A stretch of 64,000 nucleotides of DNA from VXNE01 sp965206615 (lineage in GTDB: Bacteria; Pseudomonadota; Gammaproteobacteria; Pseudomonadales; Azotimanducaceae). Each line of letters starts with the position of its first letter. The first letter of the stretch is position 1. The notes under the pieces were generated by a model, which was not told the origin of the DNA, searched no databases, and saw nothing but the letters and a program-made list of their open reading frames with translations. The position numbers were made by a program, and so were the translations under genes. Location of the stretch: positions 744,001 through 808,000 of the forward strand of contig CBDBKI010000005.1 in the NCBI GenBank assembly GCA_965206615.1, read 5' to 3'. This document shows positions 25,903-33,683 of this stretch, in pieces.

Positions 25903-26517
25903 TTGGCAAAGGCAACGAACAACGAATTTGATACCAGCAGTCTGTCTGGCCAGTATCCGCGGGCGTTTCAGCTCGCCGATGGCTCGTCGGTCGAGCTACG
26001 GGTGATGTCGTCGGACGATCGGGATGCGATTCTCGGGTTCGCGAGGGGGCTGCCGGAGGAGGATCTCCTGTTCCTGCGTGTCGATCTGACCGAGGCTGAC
26101 GTCGTCGACGACTGGGTAGGCAACATCAGCAACGGTCGCATGGCGGCGCTGGTCGCGTACCGGGACGGCATCTTTCTGGGCTACGCCGCGGTGCATCGGA
26201 ATCCCGCGCCATGGATGCGCCACATCGGCGAGGTGCGCGTCAACGTGGCGCCGGCCGTGCGTGCGCAAGGGCTTGGCAGGCTGCTGATTTCGCACGTCTT
26301 CGACATGGCGAGGGCATTCACGCTCCAAAAACTCGTGGCGCAGATGACCGCGGACCAACCGGGAGCGCAGGCGGCGTTTCGCAGGCTTGGATTCGTGCCG
26401 GAAGCGCTGTTGGCGGACTTCGTGGTAGACCGGAACGGCAGGTCCCGGGACCTTGTCATGATGACGTTTGACGTCGAAGGATTGACCGACCAGGCGGGCG
26501 CGCCGGTACAGGTCTGA
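25903..26517 (+). CDS. GNAT-family N-acetyltransferase
   Basis: About 204 residues. The acetyl-CoA binding segment VNVAPAVRAQGLGRLLISHVF has the family R/Q-x-x-G-x-G/A pattern (RAQGLGR), followed by ADQPGAQAAFRRLGFVPE, the usual C-terminal strand-helix. TTG at 25903, following a purine-rich GAGAGGCGG, is the likely start because it clears the upstream gene; an ATG at 25843 would overlap it by 47 bases. Substrate unknown. Close spacing suggests co-transcription with the wax ester synthase. Confidence 0.8.
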   Translation: MAKATNNEFDTSSLSGQYPRAFQLADGSSVELRVMSSDDRDAILGFARGLPEEDLLFLRVDLTEADVVDDWVGNISNGRMAALVAYRDGIFLGYAAVHRNPAPWMRHIGEVRVNVAPAVRAQGLGRLLISHVFDMARAFTLQKLVAQMTADQPGAQAAFRRLGFVPEALLADFVVDRNGRSRDLVMMTFDVEGLTDQAGAPVQV

Positions 26518-26562
26518 AGCTCGCCCGCCGCCCGGGAACGCGCGACGCCTCGCCGGACCCGG

Positions 26563-26964
26563 TCAGCGCACGAGTTCGAGGCCTTCGGCGCGTGCGGCTT
26601 CCGCGAGCGCACGATCCAGCGTCGCTATCGGCGCGCGGTAGCGTATCGCAAGGTCGAGACAGGTGACGCCGTAGGCGGTCAGACCGTGCCGACGCGCCAG
26701 GGCCATCATCTGGCGCCCGCCGGACTCTGCCTCGATGCGGATCGGCAGGCGTCCCACGTCATCGAGGAACGCGTCCGCGTCGTCAGGCTGGATGCGTCCA
26801 CGCCGCTCGTTGACGACCAGGATGTTGCGTATCTCCACCCGCCAGAGCGCGGGCGCGAGTGCTTCATCCCCTCGCAGCCGGTCCATGGCGACATTGGCCG
26901 ATGGATCCTGTTCGTCTTCGAAGCACCAGGATGCCGTGACCGAGGCGTCGATCACGAAAGGCAT
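26563..26964 (-). CDS. PIN-domain (VapC-like) toxin
   Basis: A 133-residue PIN-domain protein: VIDASVTASWCF carries the first aspartate, LWRVEIRN the conserved glutamate, and PIATLDRALAEAA the last aspartate. In the usual LTAYDAAYLELA block the sequence reads LTAYGVTCLDLA, so the central aspartate is replaced by glycine, although a nearby Asp may compensate. Its ATG overlaps, as ATGA, the stop of a very short upstream frame that may be an antitoxin remnant. Confidence 0.75.
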   Translation of the reverse strand: MPFVIDASVTASWCFEDEQDPSANVAMDRLRGDEALAPALWRVEIRNILVVNERRGRIQPDDADAFLDDVGRLPIRIEAESGGRQMMALARRHGLTAYGVTCLDLAIRYRAPIATLDRALAEAARAEGLELVR

Positions 26965-27044
26965 CAGTCTCGTCGTCCCTCGTCCCGGGCCGCCAGGATT
27001 TCGCTGGCCGAAACCGAGGCACGACGGGAGCGGGCGGCCTGCAT
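26964..27044 (-). pseudogene. Possible antitoxin remnant upstream of the PIN toxin
   Basis: A 26-codon frame starting at ATG 27044 (MQAARSRRASVSASEILAA then RDEGRRD) overlaps the PIN toxin start by ATGA, the usual antitoxin-toxin arrangement. The frame upstream of the ATG is open for only 14 more codons. Antitoxins of this class normally have 70-90 residues, so this would be a C-terminal stump. Assignment rests on position only. Confidence 0.25.
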
Positions 27045-27160
27045 ACGGTCGATGAACGCCCCGACGTGTCTACTGGTGCGGGTCGGTCACGGCAACGGTT
27101 GGCCCGCTGGCGGCGTGGGGTCGTGTGGACGTAGCGACGTCTTCGTGACATGCGGCGAAT

Positions 27161-27203
27161 AATCCTTGAAAATACAAGTCCAGAAGGCGTATTTTCAAGG
27201 ATT
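27161..27203. promoter_or_regulatory. Perfect 15-bp inverted repeat before the DUF4143 ATPase gene
   Basis: Arms AATCCTTGAAAATAC (27161-27175) and GTATTTTCAAGGATT (27189-27203) are separated by 13 bases. The right arm ends five bases before the ATG at 27209. It is AT-rich against a GC-rich background. It could be an operator for autoregulation or a hairpin covering the ribosome binding site, since no Shine-Dalgarno sequence other than AAGGAT inside the arm is seen. Confidence 0.8.
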
Positions 27204-27208
27204 TATGG

Positions 27209-28384
27209 ATGCTGATAGACCGTCCCGCGCCGTACCGCCGAATCTTGGACGCATTCGCCGTTCACCCGATCGTCGCACTGACGGGACCGCGCCAGTGCGG
27301 CAAGACCACGCTCGCCCGGCGCATTGCCGCGGAGGCCCCCCGCAGCGCCTACTTCGATCTCGAGTCGGCGGTGGACCGGAGACGGCTCGGAACCCCGGAA
27401 CAGACGTTGGGGCGCCTGGACGGTCTCGTCGTTATCGACGAGGTGCAGCGCCTGCCAGGACTATTCGAGACGCTGCGCGTCCTTGTGGACCGCGCGGACA
27501 ACGCTGCGCGATTCCTGTTGCTCGGTAGCGCGTCTCCCGCCTTGGTCCGTGGTGTCTCGGAGTCGCTTGCCGGTCGGGTGGGGCTGGTGAGCCTGGCGGG
27601 CTTCGACCTCCATGAAATCGGTGCCGCGAGTTGGCGCGAACTCTGGCTGCGCGGCGGCTTCCCGCGTTCGTATCTGGCGGGGAACCTGGCCGATTCAACG
27701 CTTTGGCGAGCCAATTTCGCCCGGACGTTTCTGGAACGCGACATCCCGCAACTCGGCATCCGAATCCCCTCGGAGACGCTCCGGCGTTTCTGGACGATGA
27801 TCGCCCACTATCATGGCCAGGTCTGGAACGCGGCGGAGTTCGCCCGCGCGCTCGGAGTGCGTCAGGGCGCCGCGCGTCACTATCTGGACATCCTTGCCGG
27901 CGCCTTCATGGTGCGCGCGTTACCGCCTTGGTTCGAGAATCTGAAGAAGCGTCAGGTCAAGGCACCGAAGGTCTACGTGCGCGACACCGGGCTGTTGCAT
28001 ACCTTGCTGGATGTCGGCTCGGAGACGGAACTCGCCGGCCATCCCAAGATAGGCGCGTCGTTTGAAGGATTCGTAGTCGAGCAGCTATTGACGTTGCTGG
28101 AGGAAGAAAACGCGTACTTCTGGGCGACGCACGGCGGAGCGGAGCTCGACCTGCTGGTTTCGCGTGGCGGCAGACGCTACGGCTTCGAATGCAAGCTGGC
28201 CGATGCGCCCGGCACCACACGCTCGATGCGCGTCGCGCTGGACGATCTCGGACTGGATCATCTGTGGGTCTTGTACGCGGGGGACGAGTCCTACGTGCTT
28301 GACCACCGCATTTCCGCGCATCCGGCTTCACGCATTTCCGAGGTGGTGGCCGCGGTCAAAGGCGGCGGGACGCAAGGGGTGTAG
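27209..28384 (+). CDS. AAA+ ATPase with C-terminal DUF4143 nuclease-like domain
   Basis: A 391-residue protein of the widespread ATPase-DUF4143 family. Walker A is GPRQCGKTT (26-34), Walker B LVVIDEVQ (73-80), sensor I in LLLGSAS, and a winged-helix-like segment lies in mid-protein. The C-terminal domain has ELDLLVSRGGRRYGFECKL, a PD-(D/E)xK-like arrangement. Biological role is unsettled; these genes travel with toxin-antitoxin modules and may be defence or addiction elements. Two broken relatives lie at 29227 and 33177. This is the only complete copy in the window. Confidence 0.9.
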   Translation: MLIDRPAPYRRILDAFAVHPIVALTGPRQCGKTTLARRIAAEAPRSAYFDLESAVDRRRLGTPEQTLGRLDGLVVIDEVQRLPGLFETLRVLVDRADNAARFLLLGSASPALVRGVSESLAGRVGLVSLAGFDLHEIGAASWRELWLRGGFPRSYLAGNLADSTLWRANFARTFLERDIPQLGIRIPSETLRRFWTMIAHYHGQVWNAAEFARALGVRQGAARHYLDILAGAFMVRALPPWFENLKKRQVKAPKVYVRDTGLLHTLLDVGSETELAGHPKIGASFEGFVVEQLLTLLEEENAYFWATHGGAELDLLVSRGGRRYGFECKLADAPGTTRSMRVALDDLGLDHLWVLYAGDESYVLDHRISAHPASRISEVVAAVKGGGTQGV

Positions 28385-28447
28385 TCGCCATTGATACCAG
28401 GTGCTGTCGGGCTTGCTATCCCGTGGTGGGATGCCTATGCTCCCGTC

Positions 28448-28741
28448 ATGCGCATCATCGCCAAGCGGACGTTGCGCGCGTTCTGGGAGAAGGAGACCCG
28501 CGCCGAACAGCCGCTCAAGGCATGGTACGCGATAGCCGCGAAGGCCGATTGGCCTGCACCCTCGGAGGTCAAGGCCGTGTACAGAAACGCGAGTATCGTC
28601 GGCGGCGATCGGGTGGTCTTCAACATCGGAGGGAACCGGTACCGATTGGTGGTCCGCTTTGACTATCCGCGTCGCCTCGGATTCGTTCGGTTCGTCGGGA
28701 CGCATGCCGAGTACGACAGGATCGACGCATCCGATGTCTAG
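28448..28741 (+). CDS. higB: HigB-family mRNA interferase toxin
   Basis: A 97-residue protein of the HigB branch (RelE superfamily). The hallmark segments are MRIIAKRTLRAFWEKE, PLKAWYAIAAKADW and the C-terminal RFVGTHAEYDRIDA. Toxin precedes antitoxin, as is normal for higBA, and the antitoxin start overlaps the toxin's end by eight bases. Several possible in-frame starts exist upstream, but this ATG aligns with the family start. Confidence 0.88.
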   Translation: MRIIAKRTLRAFWEKETRAEQPLKAWYAIAAKADWPAPSEVKAVYRNASIVGGDRVVFNIGGNRYRLVVRFDYPRRLGFVRFVGTHAEYDRIDASDV

Positions 28742-29135
28742 CCGCGCTGCCCGTCGGCCCCTCAAGCCCATCGGGAACGAGAGCGAGTACGACGTGGCGC
28801 TGGCCGAGGTCGATGCGCTGATGGGCGCAGCGCCTGACACTCCGGAGAGCGACCGGCTCGAAGTCCTGGCCGTGCTGATCGAGGTCTATGAAGCGGATCG
28901 CTGGCCCATGGCGGCACCGGATCCTGTCGCGGTGATCGAACATGTCATGGAGGCGCGCGGCTACAGGCAGAAGGACCTCGCCCGGTTGCTTGGATCGCAG
29001 CCCCGCGCGTCCGAAGTGCTGCGTCGTCGCCGAGCGCTGACGTTGCCGATGATCCGAGTCTTGTCGGTCGAGTGGAGTGTGCCGGCGGACTTGCTTGTGC
29101 GGGAATACGACTTGGCGAACGTGGCGAGCAGGTAG
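28734..29135 (+). CDS. higA: HigA-family antitoxin (helix-turn-helix)
   Basis: A 133-residue antitoxin with the XRE-type helix-turn-helix GYRQKDLARLLGSQPRASEVL at about residues 83-103. Ahead of it is the long N-terminal region typical of HigA partners of HigB (SEYDVALAEVDALMGAAPDTPESDRLEVL as two helices). ATG 28734 overlaps the toxin gene. It neutralises HigB and represses the operon. Confidence 0.87.
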   Translation: MSSRAARRPLKPIGNESEYDVALAEVDALMGAAPDTPESDRLEVLAVLIEVYEADRWPMAAPDPVAVIEHVMEARGYRQKDLARLLGSQPRASEVLRRRRALTLPMIRVLSVEWSVPADLLVREYDLANVASR

Positions 29136-29156
29136 GCCCCACTGGTGGATCTGGTG

Positions 29157-29230
29157 GATCGCGTCAATTGACACGCGCGAGCGGGTGGTGACCCGGCGCG
29201 CGGGACGGGAGGCGGTTCTCGCCGACTCAA
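29157..29230 (+). pseudogene. Possible YefM antitoxin scrap
   Basis: One forward frame reads IASIDTRERVVTRRAGREAVLADS, which resembles the core strand of YefM antitoxins; compare VTDTREPVLIRRRGREGVALIAAD in the intact gene at 22446. No start or remaining domain is present. The scrap lies between higA and the truncated DUF4143 gene. Confidence 0.25.
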
Positions 29231-30085
29231 AGCAACTGCGAAAGCAGGGTCCGCGCGGGGACGGCGCGCGGCCTGCCGGGTTCGGCGAAGCAATCCTGAT
29301 CGACGTATTCGGCATCGAGCGTCACCTGGAATGCGAAGGGCACGTCGAGCCGATCCTGGTAGTAGGGAAGGTGAGAACTCATCGACTCGTCGCGATACTT
29401 GACCTCGGCAAGAAACCACGGCTTGCCGCTCCGTGTCACCACGAAGTCGACTTCTCTCCTCTCCTTGTCCCGGATGTAGCCGAGTTCGAACGCGTCCAGT
29501 CCGAGATCGTTCCATCCGTCGACCGCCCTGGCCAGGTGACAGGCGACGAACGTCTCTGCGCGTGGTCCCGGGTCGGCGACGCTCGCCCAGTCGCGGAGGT
29601 ACCACTTGGGCTCCTTGCGCAGCGAGCGGGACACGTTGCTGAACCACGGACGGACGAGAAAACCGAGGTGCAGGTCGCACAACGCCGCGAGCCATCGGCG
29701 AACGGTGTCGGCGGACACCCTCAGTTGCCGTGCGAGGCCGTCGTAGACGACCTGTTCGCCGGAGCGTGCGGCGAGCAGACGGACCATGACTTCCAGCTGG
29801 TCGAGTTGCTGGATCCGGGTCAGGTCGCGAATCTCCTCGCGGACGAGTTGCACGAGACGCAGGGATTGCCAACGCCGCGTGAAGCGGGCATCGCGCTTGA
29901 GATACGGCTCGGGAAAGCCGCCGTGCTGCCAGAGGGCCGCGAAGTCCGCATCCTCGATCGGGGCGGGGGCCCGGATGGGGCCGGACGCGACAGGAAGTGT
30001 CTGGGAGATCCGCTCGGCCACCGAGAACGGATGCATCCGGTATGAGAGATAGCGCCCCATCAGGCTGTCCCCGCCGCTGTATGTC
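29227..30085 (-). pseudogene. DUF4143 ATPase lacking its N-terminal AAA domain
   Basis: Homology starts at YSGGDSLMGRYLSYRMHPFSV, which in intact proteins follows sensor I of the AAA module. The DUF4143 part is complete, with REVDFVVTRSGKPWFLAEVKY (PD-(D/E)xK-like) near the end. Roughly 110 N-terminal residues including Walker A and B are missing. The break coincides with a 30-base palindrome at 30083-30112. An open frame continues upstream to 30165 but encodes nothing family-like. Confidence 0.75.
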
Positions 30086-30112
30086 GTGGAATGGTCAAGA
30101 CCATTCCACGAC
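30083..30112. repeat. Perfect 14-bp palindrome at a gene break point
   Basis: GTCGTGGAATGGTC, two bases, GACCATTCCACGAC. It lies exactly at the point where the DUF4143 pseudogene loses homology and 40 bases downstream of the TonB receptor terminator. It could be a recombination or insertion scar, an operator, or both. Confidence 0.75.
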
Positions 30113-30143
30113 GGAGACGTTTTTGGTCGGCCTGCGAAGGAGG

Positions 30144-30177
30144 CGAAAAGAAGCGGCCCGCGCAATGCGCGGGCCGC
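30144..30177 (-). terminator. Rho-independent terminator of TonB receptor 1
   Basis: On the reverse strand, stem GCGGCCCGCGC / GCGCGGGCCGC (11 perfect pairs, loop ATT) is followed by TTCTTTTC. It begins 28 bases after the receptor stop codon. The homologous site after receptor 2 (33602-33618) keeps only the inner seven pairs because a hairpin repeat replaces its outer part. Confidence 0.85.
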
Positions 30178-30205
30178 TGGTCCGGATGGAAGGAAGGCCG
30201 AGGCC

Positions 30206-32665
30206 TTACAGGCTGTAGTTGAGCTGCACCCCGAAGGTGCGCGGCCGGCCGTAGCGGTAGCCGACCTGGTTCAACTCATAGACGACCTTCTCGTCGGTGA
30301 AGTTGCGGACGTACAGGCCGACCTGCCAGTCGCTTCGCCCGAGCAGCAGCTTGAGGTCACCCGTCTGGTAGGCGGGCGCCGGGCGTTCGTTGTTCGCCGT
30401 GTTCCACGACTCGCCGACCCAGTATGCGTCCACCCTGGCGGTCGCGTTGAAGTTGCCGAGCGGGAAGTCGTAGGCGACCGCCAGGTACTGGCTGAACTCC
30501 GGCGCGTTGGCCAGCCGGTTGCCGGGCTGGATGTCCACGCCGAGGTAACGGCCCGCTGCGGCGGCATGGATCTCCGCCGTCCAGTTCCAGTCCCCGCCGA
30601 AATTGATGCTCAGGTTCTCCATCGGAACCATGCGGATTTCGTACTCGATGCCCTGGCTCTCGGCGGAACCCTCGTTCCGGTTGTAGCTGAAGCCGAGCGG
30701 ACTGACATCGGGAATGTCCGGAATCTCTTCGTTGAACGCCACGATCGTGTCCTTCCAGTCGATCTGATAGAGCGACGTCGTGAAGCTGAAGCGGCCGTCG
30801 GCAAGGGTCGCCTTCAGGCCCAGCTCGATGTTGATGGCTTCGTCGCCATCGACGGTCTGCAGCCCGAGGAACCGGTCGTAGTACTCCTGGGCTCGGGGGT
30901 TCATTCCCCGGATGGCGTCGAGTTCGGCGACCTTGCCCGCCACACTGGTGTTGACGATGCCGGGCCGGTAGCCCTGGGAATACGTCAGGTACATCATGAA
31001 GTCCGTCATCGGGCGCCAGGTGAGGGTGACCTTGGGCGAGGAGATCGTCGTGGTGATACCGAGGTCGTTTACCGGGTTGGACCTGGTGTCGACCCCCGGT
31101 GGTCCAAGGATGAGGTCGAAGGAGACCTCGGCGTAACGAGCTCCAACCAGAACTTCCCACTGGTCGTTGATCGTGTAGCTCACCTCGCCGAACACGGCCT
31201 CTTCGCCGAAGTCCTGGTAGCTCGTGTTGCCCGCAACGATGGCGTTCAGGAAGCCGATGGCCGCCTGCTGGGTGGCAACGGGGACCTCGGGGTAGAAGTT
31301 GTACTGCAGCCAGCAGTGCGTGTCGAGGCCTTCGTAGGCCGGCGGACCGCCGTTGTGGCAGCGCGCGTGCTCCCCGCCCTGCGACTCGTCGTCCTTGTAG
31401 TAGGCACCGACGGTCCATTGCCAGCGGCTGTCCGTGTTGGACACGAGGCGCAGTTCCTGCACGAAGCGCTCCGAGCTGCGGTAGAAAGCGCCGTCGCCCC
31501 CAAGGCCGGTCATCACGTCGGGACCAAAGATGCTGTTCACGACGTTGATCAGGACGATCGAGTAGCGTGGGCTGGTCTCTTCCGAATAGTCCGTCGAGCG
31601 GTCGAAATAGGACGTGCTCGCGGTGAAGTTCGCGAACGGCAGTTCCCAGTCGATGGTGAAGTTGTACATCGTCTGGTCGTCGTAGCCACCGCTCTGGTGG
31701 TTCCAGTGCCCGAGGTGGGTCACGTAAGGGTCGCGCCGGTTGAACTGGTCGAACTGGCCTTCACAGACCGTCCCGGGCAGATCGTAGACATGCACCTGGC
31801 CGTTCGGGTCCGAGGGTGTCGACTCGGAAAAACAGTGGAAGGCGAGTCCGGGACCGCCGTATTCGCCGTCGACGACGTTGACCATGCCGGAAACCTCGAT
31901 GGTGTCGGTCGGATACCAGGCCACCCGGAGCCGCATGCCGTCCTCGAGGAACGTGTCGCTGTCCTCCTGGTTGCGCGGCGCCACCTGGTCCAGGATGCCG
32001 GTGCGGTCGCGCCGATACACGACGGCCCGGGCGGCAAGGCGGTCGCCGAGCGGGATGTTCACCATGGCGTCGGCCCGGTAGGACAGCCCGTCCGATTCGC
32101 CGATGGCCTCGACGTTGGCCTGGACTGAATAGTCGAAGCCGCTCGGATCCGGCTTTTTCGTGATATAGCGGATCGAGCCACCCATGGCGCCCTCGCCATA
32201 GAGCGTGCCCTGGGGACCCTTCAGCACTTCGACCCGCTCGAGGTCGAACAGCGGCCCGAGCGTTTGTGACAGGCCGCCGGAGTTCGCGTCCGTGATCGGC
32301 ATGCTGTCGAAGTAGACGCCGACCGTGGCGCCGCCACCCGCCGCCGGCGGAGTGATCCCCCGCACCGACAGCGTGTTGTAGGTCTGTGAGTTGCTGCGGT
32401 AGGCGAGTCCGGGGATGGACTGGTAGAGGGTCTGGATGTCCTCGATGCCCTTGCTGACGATGTCGTGGTCGGTGACCGCGGAGATCGTCAGCGGGGTGTC
32501 CATGAGGCGGGTGTCGCGATACGTGGCCGAGACCACGATCTCCTCGACGACGCCGGATGCCCGTTCGTCGTCGTCCTCCTCGGCCAGCGCGGGAGGCGCG
32601 GCCAGGGCGATGGCGGCTCCCGCCGCCAGAATCTTAAGCGCGTAGGCGCTCGATGCTCTCCTCAT
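30206..32665 (-). CDS. TonB-dependent outer-membrane receptor 1
   Basis: An 819-residue receptor of the IroN/FyuA-like 'TonB-dependent receptor' group common in catabolic Proteobacteria. A signal peptide occupies about 1-28. The TonB box-like region EEIVVSATYRDTRLMDTPLTI is followed by a plug domain (VRGITPPAAGGGATVGVYFD, VEVLKGPQGTLYGEGAMGGSI) and a 22-strand barrel ending in the aromatic QLNYSL. ATG 32665 follows GGGAGAG. It transports an unknown ligand using TonB energy. Receptor 2 (33680-36039) is a close paralogue in tandem. A good terminator follows. Confidence 0.9.
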   Translation of the reverse strand: MRRASSAYALKILAAGAAIALAAPPALAEEDDDERASGVVEEIVVSATYRDTRLMDTPLTISAVTDHDIVSKGIEDIQTLYQSIPGLAYRSNSQTYNTLSVRGITPPAAGGGATVGVYFDSMPITDANSGGLSQTLGPLFDLERVEVLKGPQGTLYGEGAMGGSIRYITKKPDPSGFDYSVQANVEAIGESDGLSYRADAMVNIPLGDRLAARAVVYRRDRTGILDQVAPRNQEDSDTFLEDGMRLRVAWYPTDTIEVSGMVNVVDGEYGGPGLAFHCFSESTPSDPNGQVHVYDLPGTVCEGQFDQFNRRDPYVTHLGHWNHQSGGYDDQTMYNFTIDWELPFANFTASTSYFDRSTDYSEETSPRYSIVLINVVNSIFGPDVMTGLGGDGAFYRSSERFVQELRLVSNTDSRWQWTVGAYYKDDESQGGEHARCHNGGPPAYEGLDTHCWLQYNFYPEVPVATQQAAIGFLNAIVAGNTSYQDFGEEAVFGEVSYTINDQWEVLVGARYAEVSFDLILGPPGVDTRSNPVNDLGITTTISSPKVTLTWRPMTDFMMYLTYSQGYRPGIVNTSVAGKVAELDAIRGMNPRAQEYYDRFLGLQTVDGDEAINIELGLKATLADGRFSFTTSLYQIDWKDTIVAFNEEIPDIPDVSPLGFSYNRNEGSAESQGIEYEIRMVPMENLSINFGGDWNWTAEIHAAAAGRYLGVDIQPGNRLANAPEFSQYLAVAYDFPLGNFNATARVDAYWVGESWNTANNERPAPAYQTGDLKLLLGRSDWQVGLYVRNFTDEKVVYELNQVGYRYGRPRTFGVQLNYSL

Positions 32666-32761
32666 CTTGATGCTCTCCCTCGATGGCGAATACTGCACCT
32701 CCGGCAAGTCCACAAGCGAACCTCCGCAGTGGGCGTCGATGTAGTCGGCAGGCGCGACCCG

Positions 32762-32791
32762 CTATGGTCCACTTATTGCGGGCCTTGTCAA
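32762..32791 (-). promoter_or_regulatory. Possible sigma-70 promoter of TonB receptor 1
   Basis: On the reverse strand, TTGACA (32791-32786) is followed after 18 bases by CCATAG (32767-32762), a moderate -10 element. The receptor ATG is about 97 bases downstream. The -35 is a perfect consensus in a GC-rich context. Confidence 0.4.
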
Positions 32792-32810
32792 TGCGACGTG
32801 CGGGTCCCCC

Positions 32811-32939
32811 TCAGGCGACGATCGCCCGTACCTTGGCGAGCGCGTCCTGAACGATGGTGTCCGGCGCGTCTTCAACGTAGCGTATGGCGCGTGCCCGATA
32901 GTCCATCGTCTTGACCTCGCGACTCGGGCCTTGCGTCAC
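32811..32939 (-). CDS. Small open frame of unknown function
   Basis: A 42-codon frame beginning GTG at 32939 with GGAG five bases upstream. It reads MDYRARAIRYVEDAPDTIVQ in its middle and ends AKVRAIVA. I do not recognise it; it may be the C-terminal stump of a longer gene. The interval from 32940 to 33176 holds no other signal I can support. Confidence 0.25.
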   Translation of the reverse strand: MTQGPSREVKTMDYRARAIRYVEDAPDTIVQDALAKVRAIVA

Positions 32940-33176
32940 CGGTGCTCCATGTCGAAAAGTGTCGTTGGGCCCCAAAGTGCGACCCCGGTCAGGCGATGGT
33001 CGGCTGAGGTTGGGTGGTGAGCGGAGTCAGGAAAGGCGGCGTCCTCAGCCGAGAACGGTCTCGTTGGCGGACTTCCCATGGGCGGACTCTGGGCTCGCGG
33101 ACAACGCCGCAGCCGCCCTCATGCTGTCACGTGCCTGAGTCTCCGCCGGCTGTGCCTCTTATGGCGTCGCGAGGTT

Positions 33177-33484
33177 CTACCCGAGCAACTCCCCGCTCCA
33201 CAGACGCTCGCAGAAGGCCCTGACCGGCAATATCTCGATGCCGTCGTCCGTCTTTCGCGATCACGACGATCTGATGGTCTGGGCAGATGGTCTTGGACGG
33301 CGTGGCGGAGGGACTTCGGCGCCGCCGCGAACCGCCGGAAGGCTTCGTCGTCCAGGAGATCGATGTAGAGGGCCTCCGGAAATGCGTTCTTGAGCAGCGT
33401 GGACTTCCCGGTCTGCCGAGGGCCGAGGAGGAACAGCGACCTGTGCTGAGCGAAGGGACGGAGGTCTACCTGACGCTCATACAT
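33177..33484 (-). pseudogene. DUF4143 ATPase reduced to its two ends
   Basis: ATG 33484 begins MYERQVDLRPFAQHRSLFLL followed by Walker A GPRQTGKST. It continues to FRRFAAAPKSLRHAVQ and then loses homology. In another frame the last bases read DDGIEILPVRAFCERLWSGE and stop at TAG 33177-33179, which matches the C-terminal tail of the same family. About 250 central residues, including Walker B and DUF4143, are deleted with a frame change. It is the third member of this family in the window. Confidence 0.65.
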
Positions 33485-33615
33485 TCCGTGGCTTCTCCAC
33501 TGATTTACTTTGAAATTACGTGGCGAAGTCCCGACCGTATCACGGGTGAGACGCCTGCGGCGGGCGGCGGAGCCGATGGGGATGGCTGCCAAAGCAAACG
33601 GCCCGCGCGATGCGC

Positions 33616-33683
33616 GGGACGGGACAAGCCCGTTTCCCGCCATGCTTGAATTCGAAACGGGACGGGACAAGCCCGTCCCCTAC
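33616..33683. repeat. Tandem type-B hairpin repeats (locus 4)
   Basis: Two B hairpins: GGGACGGG (33616-33623), loop ACAAG, imperfect right arm; and GGGACGGG (33659-33666), loop ACAAG, CCCGTCCC, then CTAC. The first arm is fused to the remnant terminator stem of TonB receptor 2 (33602-33618). The terminal CTA is the reverse-strand TAG stop codon of that receptor. Confidence 0.82.

Noticed and set aside
32940..33176. Forward open frames in the gap before the DUF4143 remnant
   Set aside because: No start signals, family motifs or codon-usage support.
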